The notes under the pieces: generated by a model | What the model was told of the DNA's origin: nothing | The model's database searches: none | Seen by the model: only the letters and a program-made list of their open reading frames with translations | Assembly: GCA_002104895.1 (NCBI GenBank) | Contig: MCFG01000156.1 | Coordinates: 23,501 to 87,500 of the forward strand | Direction of reading: 5' to 3' | DNA: 64,000 nt | Origin: Anaeromyces robustus | Lineage: Eukaryota > Neocallimastigomycota > Neocallimastigomycetes > Neocallimastigales > Neocallimastigaceae | Made by a program: the position numbers and the translations under genes | In this document: in pieces, positions 23,980-36,163 of the stretch | Numbering within the stretch: position 1 is the first letter of the stretch | How the letters are laid out: every line of letters starts with the position of its first letter

Positions 23980-24690
23980 TAATAATAATAAAAAGTTATA
24001 ACATAAAAGCAAATTAATTATATATATAAGATATATTTATATATTAATATTATTTCTTAACAAATACAACATAGTTAAAAAAATTAAATTATTTTATTTG
24101 TAATTTTTATTTATTTTATATTTATTTATTAATAATTTCAATTTCAATTTTTATTAATTTGAAAACAATAATTTAAATTCAAATTAAAAATTTTAATTCA
24201 TTGTTTTTTTTATATTTTCCTTTCTTTTATATATTCTATTAAAATATTTTTATATTATAATCAATAAAGAAACTCATTTATATACTTCTAAATTTTAAAT
24301 TTATAAATTCGTTAAAACTAAAGTTTAATGAATCTATATTATAATTTTAATTATTATTATAATATATGGAATATTTATATATATATTTATTTAATTTTTT
24401 ATTATATATATAATAATTAGAAATAAAGTATTTTCTTTTTGTATTTTTTTTTATTTGTAATTATTATTTTTTTTTATTATTTTATTTTGTTTTATTTTAT
24501 CTTGTTTTAATATTTTTATTTTGTTTTAATTCGCTTATTTATTGTTTCCTCAATATCATTACTAAAATAGTGTCATGAGGTACACTATTATAATATTAAA
24601 AAAAAAAGAAAAAAGGAAAACTGAAGATATGTCTTTATTGTTTACTTTAAATCTTTATAGCAATTACAATAATTCAACGATTTAATTTCC
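23458..24690. other. Spacer plus family 3' flank
   Basis: 23525-23590 holds three imperfect 20-bp units around 'atatatatgattgatttaat'. From about 23770 the family 3' flank follows, with a (TAA)n tract at 23932-23991 and 'tcatgaggtacactatt' near 24570. No gene is seen. Confidence 0.7.
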
Positions 24691-25293
24691 TTAACAATAT
24701 GCTATAATTAAATGATCTAAGTCGATACATAATCCAGCTGTTAATTTATTCTGCTTACGACAGTTTTCATCAAATAATAATGAATAAATGTAGCAGCTGT
24801 GACTATTTTTATCTTTGACCATATCAAATCCTTTCTCATTATTTGGAGTATTGGTTGAACAAAGTTTGACATGATTACATACCTCTCGTGGACCATTATT
24901 TTTTACTTTCATTCTACCACATATATGTTTTGGTGCATATTGATTTCCAGAAATTTTAACTGTACCTAAGGCACGACTATCACTATACTTTCCAGTGTTG
25001 GTAGCATAATGAAGAAATTGACTTTCAGCAGCACAAACTTCATGTACATCACCAGGACATATATAAAAGGTTTCACAAGAATTCTTTTTTAAATGAGATA
25101 ATTTAAAATCATGTTTCTTTCCTTGGAAACTACCTACGATCTGAGCTGTAGAACTCACAACAGTACATAAACCTCCTAATTCAGGTTCTGCTAAAGAAAT
25201 TAATCCACATGCATAAGAGGCCAGATCAGAATCTAAAGAACATAAACTAAGACCAATTACCATAAAAAAAACAAGTATCATAGATAATTTCAT
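24691..25293 (-). CDS. Secreted 12-cysteine protein, family copy 7
   Basis: 200 residues starting MKLSMILVFFMVIGLSLC. An in-frame ATG 12 bp upstream would add MRAT but lies in the conserved leader, so the family start is preferred. Twelve mature cysteines, C-terminal 'IIAYC' and one NLT-like sequon region ('KLTAG' here, so the sequon is lost). The N-terminus groups with 15865. 'NGPREVCNHVKLCSTNT' and 'KDKNSHSCYIY' are shared with its neighbour 26906. 'CAAESQF' replaces the usual 'CAAEGQF'. TATA at 25537-25544, about 244 bp upstream because of a TTTTA tract. Confidence 0.88.
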   Translation of the reverse strand: MKLSMILVFFMVIGLSLCSLDSDLASYACGLISLAEPELGGLCTVVSSTAQIVGSFQGKKHDFKLSHLKKNSCETFYICPGDVHEVCAAESQFLHYATNTGKYSDSRALGTVKISGNQYAPKHICGRMKVKNNGPREVCNHVKLCSTNTPNNEKGFDMVKDKNSHSCYIYSLLFDENCRKQNKLTAGLCIDLDHLIIAYC

Positions 25294-25954
25294 TGTAGCT
25301 CTCAAGAAAAATTGAAAATACCGAAAAACTATATAATAACGTCAAAGTCTAGGAAAAAATAGTTTTTAAAGCACTTACGTAATAAAAAAATTTTATTTTA
25401 TTTTTTTTATTTTATTTTATTTTATTATATTATATTATATTTTATTTTATTTTATTTTATTTTATTTTATTTTATTTTATTTTATTTTATTTTATTTATT
25501 TATTTATTTTAACTTTTTTGTCATCTTTTTTTGTCATATTTATACTTTTGATTAAATATAAAAATAACTAAGCCATTCAAAAGAAAAATAAAAATATTTA
25601 TTAAAAAAAAAGGGAAAAAAAGTTTAAATTATTTATCATTTTTTCTTTTTTGAATATAAATAATTAAGAACAATTAAAAAAGAAAACAAATTGTCTTTTA
25701 TAAATAAACTATATAAATTATATAGACACTATTATAAGCATTTATTATAATTATTAATTTATATGAAAATTATTTATTTTATTTTTATTTTGTTTTCATT
25801 TTAATTATAATTATTGCCATTTGTGTTTGATTTAAATTATTTTTTTAATAAAAAGTAACAATAGATGATAAAAATACCGCTTTAATTATATACAAAATTA
25901 AAATAAATAATGTAATGGTTATTATATATTAAATAATGCAATTTAAAACTTTTC

Positions 25955-25999
<45 letters not shown>

Positions 26000-26905
26000 A
26001 TATTTTCAAATACATTAAATTAAATTAATTAATTAATATATTAATAATTATACATTATTCATATAAATAAAATTTTTAATATTTCTTGAAAACTTTAATT
26101 AAATTTGTTTAAATTTTTGAAAGTATAAACAAAATTAAATATTCAATAAATAAATTATTTACTTTATGTATAATTTTATTTTTATTATATTTGTTATTTT
26201 TAAAATATTAATTTAAAATTAAAATTGAGAATTTTAATTTTTTTTTTTTTGTTTCCATTTTTTTTGTTATCATTTTTTTCTATTATATTTTATTTTTTTT
26301 TCTTTATAGTAATAGCTTTTTATTATGATTTATTATTACATTTATTAGATGTATTAATTTATTTAAATTATTATCTTGAATATACTAATATATCAAAATT
26401 TTTTGTTCATAATTTTTAAGAATATATATATATATATAAAAGGTCAATGATATTTTTATAAAATAATTAATAATCTTATTAAAAATTTATAAGAAATATA
26501 TATATAAATAATATAAATATTTTAATTACTATTATTTCTATAAAATATAAATTTATGATTACTAGGAATAGATTATTATTATTATTTTATTTTATTTTAT
26601 TTTATTTTTATTTCTTTTCTTTTCTTTTATTTTATTTACTTTTCTTTTCTTTTATTTTATTTTCTTTTCTTTTCTTTTATTTTATTTTATTTTATTTTAT
26701 TTTATTGTGATTTGGTTTTTTTATTAGTTTATTCATTTTTTTTTATTTATATGTTAATTTACTGAATTTTATTTCCTCCATATTTTCTTTAAAATAATAT
26801 CATGAGATTAAATAAAAAAAGAAAACGTATTTGTTTTTATTTTTTAACTTTTTGTTTACATTTATTAATTTTTTACAATTACTATAATTAAATGATTTAA
26901 TTTTC
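25294..26905. repeat. A-B intergenic spacer, copy 5
   Basis: Homologous to 16468-18058: promoter block, 'aataccgctttaatta', poly-T/poly-A zone (25955-25997), TTTTC/TTTTA tracts (26590-26705) and 'gaaaacgtatttg'. No gene is seen. Confidence 0.75.
25537..25544 (-). promoter_or_regulatory. TATA box, copy 7
   Basis: TATAAATA on the minus strand in the conserved block, about 244 bp upstream of the ATG at 25293, with a TTTTA/TTATA tract (25400-25496) between them. Confidence 0.6.
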
Positions 26906-27508
26906 TTAACAATATTTTATAATTAAATGATCTAAGTCGATACATTCACCAGCTGTTAATTTATCTGCTTTACGACAATTTTCATCAAATAATAATGAAT
27001 AAATGTAGCAGCTATGACTATTTTTATCTTTAACCATATCAAATCCTTTCTCATTATTTGGAGTATTGGTTGAACAAAGTTTGACATGATTACATACTTC
27101 TTGTAGACCATTATTTTTTACTTTCATTCTACCACAGATATGTTTTGGTGCATATTGATTTCCAGAAATTTTAACTGTACCTAAGGCACGACTATCACTA
27201 TACTTTCCAGTGTTGGTAGCATAATGAAGAAATTGACCTTCAGCAGCACAAACTTCATGTGTATCACCAGGACATATATAAAAAGATTCACAAGAATTCT
27301 TTTTTAAATGAGATAATTTAAAATCATGTTTCTTTCCTTGGAAATAACCTACGATCTGAGCTGTAGAACTCACAACAGTACATAAACCTCCTAATAAGGG
27401 TTCGACAAAAGTAATTAATGAACATGCATAAGCTGCCAGACCAGCATCTAAAGAACATAAACTAAGATCAATTACCATAAAAAGAATAAGTATAATAGAT
27501 AATTTCAT
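26906..27508 (-). CDS. Secreted 12-cysteine protein, family copy 8
   Basis: 200 residues: signal peptide MKLSIILILFMVIDLSLC, 12 mature cysteines in family spacing, C-terminal 'IIKYC'. Residues 1-58 are the same as in copy 6 (18059), while 'EVCNHVKLC' and 'KDKNSHSCYIY' are shared with the adjacent 24691 copy. It is the last member of the array; the truncated start of another R repeat follows at about 28480. TATA at 27692-27699. Function unknown, probably an extracellular disulfide-rich protein. Confidence 0.88.
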   Translation of the reverse strand: MKLSIILILFMVIDLSLCSLDAGLAAYACSLITFVEPLLGGLCTVVSSTAQIVGYFQGKKHDFKLSHLKKNSCESFYICPGDTHEVCAAEGQFLHYATNTGKYSDSRALGTVKISGNQYAPKHICGRMKVKNNGLQEVCNHVKLCSTNTPNNEKGFDMVKDKNSHSCYIYSLLFDENCRKADKLTAGECIDLDHLIIKYC

Positions 27509-27691
27509 TGTAGCTCTTAAAAAAAATTGAAAATACTGAAAAACTATATAATAATGTCAATATCTAGGAAAAAAATAATTTTTTAAACCCTTGTGTAATC
27601 AAAAAAGTTTGTAAATTTATTTTATTTTATTTTATTTTATTTTATTTTATTTTATTTATTTATTTTAACTTTTTGTCATCTTTTTTTGTCA

Positions 27692-27699
27692 TATTTATA
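27692..27699 (-). promoter_or_regulatory. TATA box, copy 8
   Basis: TATAAATA on the minus strand in the conserved promoter block, about 184 bp upstream of the ATG at 27508. Confidence 0.65.
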
Positions 27700-27890
27700 C
27701 TTTTGACAAAAACAAAACAAAAAAAAAAACTAAGCCATTCGAAAAAGACTAATGAAAACAGAATGAAACTATTTATAAAATATAATGAAAATATATATTA
27801 AATATATATATTTTCATTTATAATTTTTATAAAAAATTAATTAAAAATAATTAATAGAAAAAGAATAATTGTTTTATATAGTTAAAATTT

Positions 27891-27922
<32 letters not shown>

Positions 27923-28480
27923 TTATTATTTAATTAAAAATTTGTATTTAAAATTAATTATTAAAAAAAAGAATTTCATTTAAAATTAATTTTAAAATAA
28001 AAAAAATTTAAATAATAATGATGTAGATAATAATATTATTTATAAATAAAATGTAATTATTTTTATAAATAATTTTAAATTAAAAATAAACAAATTTATG
28101 TAAAAAAATCTGTAATAAAATAATATCAATACAATGTGGCGCATAAAAATAAAATGGTACATAATGTTTATATGTATAATTTACATAATACATATAAACA
28201 TTATAATGAAAAAATGTAAATTATAATTAATATAGATTATTAATTAATAAATAACAATAAACTTAAATTAACGAATAAACTTAATTAAAAATAAATTATT
28301 TTTTGTTACTGCATAAATGAATTTTTTTATTTAAGCAATAATTTAATATATAATATCATAATTAATTGAAAAGAAATATGCTTTCAATATGTTTTTAATC
28401 TTCAAAGAAAATAGAAAGGAAATAAATAAATATTTTTTTTAATAATATAAATAATTTTTATTTATACTTTATTCTTAAAG
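27700..28480. repeat. B-type upstream region, fourth copy
   Basis: Homologous to 11170-11770 and 20223-21000. At 28160-28200 it carries a composite of both orientations of the segment that is inverted at 11643-11685, forming an inverted repeat ('ataatgtttatatgtat' and 'atacatataaacattat'). Confidence 0.7.
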
Positions 28481-28486
28481 GTAATA

Positions 28487-28790
28487 ATAATAAATAAATA
28501 AATAAATTAATAAATAAATAAATTAATAAATTAATTAATAATTAATAAATAAATAAATAAATAAATAAATAAATTAATAAATAAATAAATTAATAAATTA
28601 ATTAATAATTAATAAATAAATTAATAAGTAAACAATAAATAAATAATTCAATAAATCAATAAATCAATAAATCGATCAATCAATCAATAAATAAATCAAA
28701 TAAATCAAGCAATCAATCTATCAATAAATAAATAAATGATAAATAAATAAATAAATAATAAATAAATAAATAATTAATTAAATAAATAAT
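28487..28790. repeat. Degenerate (AAAT)n/(AATC)n satellite, start of a truncated R
   Basis: Tetranucleotide tracts with AATC and AAGC variants, matching the tract that opens the other R copies. The body of R does not follow. Confidence 0.7.
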
Positions 28791-28950
28791 ATTCATTAAA
28801 TACATTAAGTCATATTAAATTATATTAAAAATTAATAAAATAAATTAAAAATGTAAATGTTATTCATATGGACTTAGAAAAATCGATAATAATTTAAGTT
28901 TTGGTAGACAAATTATTTATAATGTATTAAAAATTCGTCATCTAAATTAG

Positions 28951-29000
28951 CAGATCGTCCCATACAATATGCCGCTATCTGGCAGATATGGGGGCTGATC
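28951..29000. other. Isolated GC-rich stem-loop
   Basis: In a setting of more than 85% AT, this stretch can fold into a long stem: 'gatcgtcccata' pairs with 'tatgggggctgatc' (two bulges, G-U pairs), with an inner 'tgcc/ggca' stem. The whole 28925-29012 segment is higher in GC than anything around it and has no open frame. It could be a structured non-coding RNA or a fragment of an unknown element. Confidence 0.45.
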
Positions 29001-29012
29001 CTTGATCGACAA

Positions 29013-30996
29013 GAATATAATTTTTAAAGTTATATTATCTGTAAATAAATTAAGTTTCTATCAAAATTTTAATATATTATAAATTAAGAAAATTCCTTTT
29101 TTATATATATTGTTTTTTTTATTATCCAAAAAAAGTAAAAATGGTTTTATTAAAAAAAAAAAGGATAATAAATTAAAATAATATTAAATTAATAATATAA
29201 ATAATAAGTAAATAATATAAACAAGAATAGATTGTAAATAAGAATAAATTGTAAATAAGAATGAAGTGTAAGTAAGAATAAATTATGAATAAAAATATAA
29301 ATAAATAAAATATTAAATAAGTCAATAAGATAAATAAGATAAATAAATATTTAGTAATATTTGAAGATTTAACAATAAATAGGTATAATAAAGTAAAATC
29401 AATATTAAATAAATGAAATAAAAGAAGTATTATTTTGTATAAATATTGTACCAAAAATATATTTGTGTTTATTTCTATTTCTTTTGTGTATTAAGAGTTA
29501 TATTGAATTACATAAAAATGATAAATTTAATTAAATTATAGTATAATATTATGTTTTTAATTTAATAAATCTTATATAATGATTATAAAAAATTACACAA
29601 AAATTTCGTTTTAAGTAATTAAATATTTTGAGTATAATATTTGTGTATAATATTATATTGTTAATTTAAACATGTAATATGTAAATATTATAAAATATTA
29701 CACAAAATAACTGTGTTTTAAGTAATTTAATTTAGTTTATATTATTTAATATAATTTATTATAACTTGTAAATTTAATTTAATAATTATTTACTTTTTTT
29801 TTTTTGTCTCTTTTTTTATTTATTTAAATGGTAATCTACATTTTTTTTATTAACTTAATGTTTATTTATTTTTTTTTTGTCTTTTTTCATTTTTTTTTTA
29901 TTATTTTTTTAAAAAAAAAATAATATGCAATTTTTTTTTAGTCTAAAAAGGATATATAATTATTATTTTAATAAGATTCATTTATTGAGTTGAAAGTTTA
30001 ATTTAAATATTTATTTATTTTATATATTAAAAAAGATTAATTTAATATTTTTTTTTATTTATTTTTATTATTTATTATTTATCTTTTTTTGTCTCTTTTT
30101 TCTTTTTTTTTACTATCTTGTTAATTCATAATAAATTATATTAATAGGTAAGTTTAATTTAAAATTTTTTATTACCCTATTACCCTTTTATTAATTTATC
30201 TCTTTTGTCAAGTCTTATTTTTAAAATAATAACCATTTATTAGAGCAAATAATTTATTAATTATTGAATATTACTAATATAATATTCAAGAGTTATAAAA
30301 AGTTTTCTATAATATTTTCCCTCTTTTACTAGAAAAAAAGATATTCGATATTTCTCTTTTTTACTATATTGCTTTTTTTCTTAATTACAACTATTTTATT
30401 AAGAAAAATTCATTTTTTATTCCCAACATCATAGAAAAAAGATAATATAAAGTTTGTACAACAGATAAAATATAAAAAGAATATAGTTTTAATTAATTAT
30501 ATATAATTTAATTTATTATCATTTAGAATTATAATATCATATGTTTAAATGACTCATTTAAATAAAATTAAAATTATATTAATAAATTAATATTAATATA
30601 ATAATAATTTATTATAATTATAATAAATAATAATATTAATAATTTATTATTATTATAATAAATAATAATATTAAATATTATTATTCCTTTTTTTTTTTTA
30701 TTATTATTATTCCTATTTTATAATATATTCAAGACATAAATATTTAATTTCACGTGAATTATTAATAAATATATGACTTATTAAAAAAATTTTATATAAA
30801 AAGATTATATTTTCTCTTTTTTTTAATTTTTGTTGTCAACCATTTTATATTTAATTTCTAATAATTAAAAAATTCTTCATTTTTTCACTGGTTGAAAAAA
30901 AAAAAAAAAATAAAAACAATAAAAAAAAAATTGTTTATATAGAATTTGTAAAATAAATATATATTTTTTAATTTTAGGATAAAGAAATTATTTAAA
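29013..30996. other. Intergenic region upstream of GH8
   Basis: AT-rich with no supported gene. Around 29560-29750 there are two diverged copies of a segment containing 'attacacaaaa' and 'gttttaagtaatt'. Just before the GH8 ATG, 'ttttaatttt ag' (to 30976) resembles a 3' splice site and could end a 5'-UTR intron; I cannot locate the donor. Confidence 0.5.
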
Positions 30997-32643
30997 ATGC
31001 ACTTTACTAAAATTATTAATTTTTTGGCCATTGCTGGTTTAGTCAGTGCCCAAAAATTCTTTGATGAAAATGGAGCCTACTATGGTCCAGACTGTGATGC
31101 CACTAATTATTCTGGTGCTTACTACACTGGTGATTACACCAGTCCATTTAAGACCTACTTAGGTAAAACTGATGAAGAAATTCAAGCTAAATTAGATCAA
31201 CTCTGGAATCACTATTTCAAGGGTGATAACAACAGTAAGGTTTACTACGATCAAGGTAGAGAAGCTTACATCTTAGATGTTAATAACAATGATGTTCGTT
31301 CTGAAGGTATGTCTTACGGTATGATGATTGCTGTTCAAACCGGTCACAAGGAAGAATTCGATAAGCTTTGGAATTGGGCTAAGAACCACATGTGGCACAA
31401 AAGTGGTGGCTGGGATGGTTACTTTGCCTGGCAACGTGGTACCAATGGTTACGGTGGTGATGATAACTGTGCTCCAGATGGTGAAATGTATTTCATGATG
31501 TCATTACTCTTTGCTGCTAACCGTTGGAATGATAAGCAATACATGGATGATGCTCAATACATCTTAAAGAGAATGTGGGATAATAGTCAACACAAACTTT
31601 TCAATCCAAATTACAATGTCATTACTTTCCAACCACAAGGTAATGAAAATAACTTCTCAGATCCATCTTACGATTTACCAGCCTTTGTAGATCTCTTCTC
31701 TCGTTGGTCAACAACCAACCAAAGTAGATGGAAGGCTGCTGCCTCTGCTACTCGTGATCACTTATACAAATCATCAAACACTAGATCAGGTTTATTCACT
31801 GATTACAACAACTTTGATGGTACTCCACACACTGTAAGTTACAACCAAAACGCTGGTAAGTACATGTACGATGCTATGCGTTGTGCTATGAACTTCGGTA
31901 TGGATTATTACTTATTTGGTACTGATTCTAAGCGTCAAACTGAAATGGCTAAACGTCTTCTTGACTTCTTCGAAAAAGATGGTTATCAACATGCTCGTTT
32001 CAACTGGGATGGTTCTAACCCATCTGAACAATACACTTTAGGTGAAACTGGTGCTAATGCTGTCGCTACTTTCGCTTTAATGGGTCTTAGTGGATACGAA
32101 AATGTTATTAAGAAGAACTTAAAGATGGCTTGGGATGCTCAACTTATGACTGGTAGATATCGTTATTACGATGGTTTAGTTCACTACTTAGCTATGCTTC
32201 ACCTTCTTGGTAGTTTCAAGATCTGGAAGCCAGCCCCATCTAATGTTCAAGAAAAGTCTATTACTACTCCATACAATGGTGTTAATTACACTGTTGGTGA
32301 TGTTATTGACTTATTTGAAAATTGTAAGCTCTACAAGGCTACAATCACTAGTGGTGGTAGCAACCCAGATCCAGTTGATCCAGTTAAACCAGGTAAATGT
32401 TCTGCTAAAATCATTCAACAAGGTTATTCATGTTGTCAACCAGGTTGTACTGTTGTTTACACTGATAATGATGGTGATTGGGGTGTTGAAAATAATGCCT
32501 GGTGTGGATGTGGTGGTGGAGATGAAGTTTGTGAAGGAGCTCAAGGTTATCCATGCTGTGAATCTTCTACTATTGTCTACTACACCGATGGTGATGGTGA
32601 TTGGAGTGTTGAAAATGGTGACTGGTGTATTATTAGAAACTAA
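30997..32643 (+). CDS. GH8 glycoside hydrolase with two fungal dockerins
   Basis: 548 residues, intronless. Signal peptide about 1-18 ([18 protein letters not shown]). GH8 (alpha/alpha)6 catalytic domain about 35-410, close to the reducing-end exo-oligoxylanase/xylanase branch: '[12 protein letters not shown]' with the probable general acid Glu103, '[11 protein letters not shown]' at 158-168, 'DPSYDLPAF' at 222-230, and '[12 protein letters not shown]' with Asp292 at the spacing expected for the general base. A Pro/Asp linker (about 452-467) leads to two CBM10-type dockerins (468-504 and 511-545), each with paired cysteines and 'DGDWxVEN-xWC'. Such dockerins attach enzymes to the anaerobic fungal cellulosome (known). 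The likely substrate is xylan-derived oligosaccharides, inferred from the subgroup; beta-glucanase is the alternative. Codon use is more GC-rich and biased than in neighbours, suggesting high expression. Bacterial ancestry is likely. Confidence 0.93.
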   Translation: MHFTKIINFLAIAGLVSAQKFFDENGAYYGPDCDATNYSGAYYTGDYTSPFKTYLGKTDEEIQAKLDQLWNHYFKGDNNSKVYYDQGREAYILDVNNNDVRSEGMSYGMMIAVQTGHKEEFDKLWNWAKNHMWHKSGGWDGYFAWQRGTNGYGGDDNCAPDGEMYFMMSLLFAANRWNDKQYMDDAQYILKRMWDNSQHKLFNPNYNVITFQPQGNENNFSDPSYDLPAFVDLFSRWSTTNQSRWKAAASATRDHLYKSSNTRSGLFTDYNNFDGTPHTVSYNQNAGKYMYDAMRCAMNFGMDYYLFGTDSKRQTEMAKRLLDFFEKDGYQHARFNWDGSNPSEQYTLGETGANAVATFALMGLSGYENVIKKNLKMAWDAQLMTGRYRYYDGLVHYLAMLHLLGSFKIWKPAPSNVQEKSITTPYNGVNYTVGDVIDLFENCKLYKATITSGGSNPDPVDPVKPGKCSAKIIQQGYSCCQPGCTVVYTDNDGDWGVENNAWCGCGGGDEVCEGAQGYPCCESSTIVYYTDGDGDWSVENGDWCIIRN

Positions 32644-33097
32644 ATTTTCTGATAACATCATTTATAATATGTTTTTTTTTTATATTTTGAAAAAAAAAGA
32701 ACATAAAATAAATTGATAATTTTAACTATCATGTATATAAATATAAAATGGAAATATATAAAAAAAGACAAAAATAATGAAATTAAAAATTATAAATATA
32801 TATATATATATAGATTTTATGAAAAATATATATATAGCATATATAATAAAAAAAGAAAATAAAAGCAAATAATAATAGTAAGAAAATAATAAAAAGTTAA
32901 CAAATAAATAAATAAATAAATTAAAAGTACTTTTAAGTAAATAAAATAAAAAATAAAAGAAATAAAAATAAATAAATAAAATTAAAAAAAAAAAATAAAA
33001 ATTAAGATAAATAATAATTATGTATTTTATTATAAATAATTGTAGTGTATAATATTAATGGTTATTTAAATATTATTAATATATTATTTTATTAATT

Positions 33098-33140
33098 ATT
33101 ATTTAGAAAATTATATGAGTGTCATAATTTTCTAAATAAT
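33098..33140. other. Perfect 17-bp stem hairpin
   Basis: Arms 33098-33114 and 33124-33140 are exact reverse complements with the loop 'atgagtgtc'. The stem contains 'tttagaaaattat', so it is not simple AT alternation. Role unknown. Confidence 0.7.
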
Positions 33141-34145
33141 GAGAGTCAGTAAGAAATAATTAAATATTATTGTGTAATAATTATGGTTTTAGAAATTTTT
33201 TATATTTTTCATTATGTAGAATAAGGGTAAGTAAGGGATTTATTGTTTTTATTACTTTTTTTTTTCCCTTTCAGTATTATTCATTATTATCTATAATATT
33301 TAAACTGGCTTTTTATTTTTTTTTTTTTAGCATCATTTCTTTATTTTGTGTTTCTTTTTTTTATTTTGTGTTTCTTTTTTTTATTATTCATTTATATTGT
33401 GTTTTTTTTTTTTTTTTATGATTCAGGTATATTAAATTCAATAAAAATGATGTACGAATTATATGCTATAAAAAAAAATTTTTTTTTTTCTATTTTTCAA
33501 TATATTAAATATATGCTATATATATATATATTAAATATATGCTATAGATTTTTTTAGATAGAATATTCTTTTAATTTTTTTTTTTTTTTTTTTTTTTTAA
33601 TCTATACTAAATCTAAATGTATCAATAATTATTTATAATAAATAAAAATTATTGAGTAATTAATATAAAAAAGAATATTTCTTATATATATATTGAAATA
33701 TAGAAAAAGACTTAGAAAATATCTATCCTCAATAAGAGGCTCAACATCATGCATTATTTTAATATAATAAAATTATTCCTAAGTGTTATTTAGAAACTTC
33801 ATTATTCCAACATACATATAAAAATATTTAAAAATAAAAAAAATTTTATTCTTTTTTTTTTTGTAAAATATCCCTTAAATTTTAAAAAAAAAATTATTAA
33901 TATAATCATTTATTTATTGTAAAGATAAAAAAATCATTTGTAAATTTAATATAAAACAATTTTTAAGTAATTAAAGATGATTGAATTGTAGCATAAAAAT
34001 AAAATTTTGTGGATGTTAAAAATTGTATTAATTTAGATATCAATATATGTAAAACTTGACATTTTTTTTTAAACAAAAAGATAAAACTTTTTAGTATTAT
34101 AAAAAATATACAAAAATAAATAAATAAATAACAAATAAATAAATA

Positions 34146-34304
34146 AATAAAATAAAATAAATAAATAAAATAAAATAAAATAAAATAAAATAAAATAAAA
34201 TAAAATAAAATAAAATAAAATAAAATAAAATAAAATAAAATAAAATAAAATAAAATAAAATAAAATAAAATAAAATAAAATAAAATAAAATAAAATAAAA
34301 TAAA
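34146..34304. repeat. (TAAAA)n array
   Basis: About 32 pentamer units. It is the complement-strand equivalent of the TTTTA arrays in the gene-family region. Confidence 0.95.
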
Positions 34305-35065
34305 ATCTTATATTAAACTATGTTTTTTTAAACAACAGATTTTAAATTTAAGATTTTTTTTTTTAATACTAATAAAGATGGATAATGACATAATAATTCA
34401 ACTGTTATTACTATTTCTTTTTAGTATATTTTTCTTGTTGTTACATATTTATGTTTTTTTCTTAATAATGGTATTTTTTAAAAAGAAACGAAGTGTTAAG
34501 TAGTGTAATTGAAGAAATTAATAATTAAAGTGGTATAAATATTTTATTTTATTTTTTTTTTATTTATATAATGAAATGATATATATATATTTATATATAT
34601 ATATACCATCTCATCATTATACATTTAAAAAAAATAAAATGGTTATTTAATTTTAATTTTACTTATAAAGGAATAAAAAACAGAATTATGGTAACAAAAT
34701 AATAATAATAATAATAACAATAATAACAATAGTAACAATAACAATTACAAAATTGAAAAAATTATATTAATTCATTTAAAATAATATATTTTGAAATCAT
34801 AATCATTTTTAATTAATTTATTTATTTTCAATCTTATATAAATGTATTATTTTAAGTAACATTAAAAATTTTTAAAAAAAAAAAAAAAGAATTCAACTTC
34901 TTTTTATGCCATTAAAATTATAATCAAGAGTAATAAATAAGTAAAACATAGATTTAAAGAAAACAGATAATAAACAATAAATAAATAATAAAAAAATAAT
35001 TAAACAAACAAAATATAAACTTAAAAAAATAAATCAAACCAATAAAAAAAAAAAAAGGAAAGAAA

Positions 35066-35915
35066 TGCTTACGGGAGAAATAGTAAATTCTTATGAAAAT
35101 TATATGAATAAAGTTAAAAATTTCTGAAATATGTCCTTCAAACTTTTCGAGAAAACGTAAAAGTATTGAATATCCAACATCTAAAAAAGTTAATTATTAT
35201 TATAAAGTAACAAAAACGGAAACGTACTTTAAATGTTATTTTACCAATAAATTATACCGAAAATAAAAAATATCTAGTATTTATTACATGGATTTTTCAG
35301 AGATGAAGTTCAATTATTAAATGAAGATTTTTGTTTAATTCCAATTTTAACCGATTGATTTTTAAAATGTAAAGCTAAAGATATGATAGTTGTCCTATCA
35401 AATTAATATGCACCAATTGATGGAAAATTTGTATCATTTACAAATTTTGAAAAATTATATATTGGATAATAATAATTTTTTTAATGAAATAGTGGAAAGT
35501 GTAATATTGTTTGTAGATACTACCTATTTTGTAGCACCTAATAGAGAAAATAGAATATTTTCAGGATTTTCACTTGGAAGTCCCAATTCACTTTATATTG
35601 GATATAAAAGATCAGATTTATTTGGTTTTGTAGGGTTTTTTTCTCCATCATTAGGAGTTGCACCAAGTGATGATGATTTTAATGGTTCACATAAAGGATT
35701 ATCTTCAAAAGAAGAAGAATTACGAGCAGAAATACCATTAATATTTTCTTTAATAAGTTGTAGAACAGATGATAATTCTGTTGATTGTTTATCATAATAT
35801 ATTAATAAAAAATAATCAAAATCATTTAGGATATGAAATATCTGATGCTAAACATGATTATCGTTCTTTTATTCCAAGTTTATATAGATTTTTACATCAA
35901 TTCTTGATATTTTAA
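35066..35915 (+). pseudogene. Decayed CE1 / esterase-D-like carbohydrate esterase
   Basis: Pieces of a secreted-type esterase are spread over different frames in the right order: 'KVTKTE' with 'RTLNVILPINYTENKKY' (about 35205-35270), 'LLHGFFRDE' (oxyanion-hole 'LHG' motif, about 35283), and an open 135-codon stretch (35390-35797) with 'FSGFSLGSPNSLYIGYKRSDLFGFVGFFSP' split here as 'FSGFSLGSPNS' and 'YIGYKRSDLFGF' (GxSxG nucleophile). A 'DAKHDY' piece with the likely catalytic His and 'FIPSLYRFLHQF' lie near 35845-35905. There are several stops and frame changes across the length, so no functional product is expected. Esterases of this class remove ferulate or acetate from xylan (known), matching the GH8 neighbour in theme. 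No dockerin is seen. Confidence 0.8.
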
Positions 35916-36105
35916 ATAATAAAAATAATAAAAAAAGTAAAAAAAAAAAAAAAAATAAAATAAATAAATAAATAGAAAAAGTTTAAAAATTAATAATAAT
36001 TATAATAAATATAAAAAAAGAAATATATATAAAAGTTTTTTTTTTTTTTTTCTTTATATATATATACTATCTTTTTTTTATTATTATTATTATTATTAAT
36101 TATTC

Positions 36106-36163
<58 letters not shown>

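Larger units (their letters stand above)
32644..35065. other. Intergenic, low complexity
   Basis: AT repeats downstream of GH8, including a perfect hairpin (33098-33140), a poly-T region (about 33240-33420), a (TAAAA)n array (34146-34304) and CAA/TAA-like tracts (about 34700-34750). No gene can be supported. Confidence 0.6.

Noticed and set aside
29173-29454. 93-codon minus-strand frame, Leu/Ile/Tyr-rich
   Set aside because: The composition equals that of AT-rich noise, with no motif and no start context. Its hydrophobicity is expected from the base content.
32207-32716. Open frames overlapping the end of the GH8 gene on both strands
   Set aside because: They are shadows of the dockerin-coding region in other frames; the GH8 frame has clear domains.
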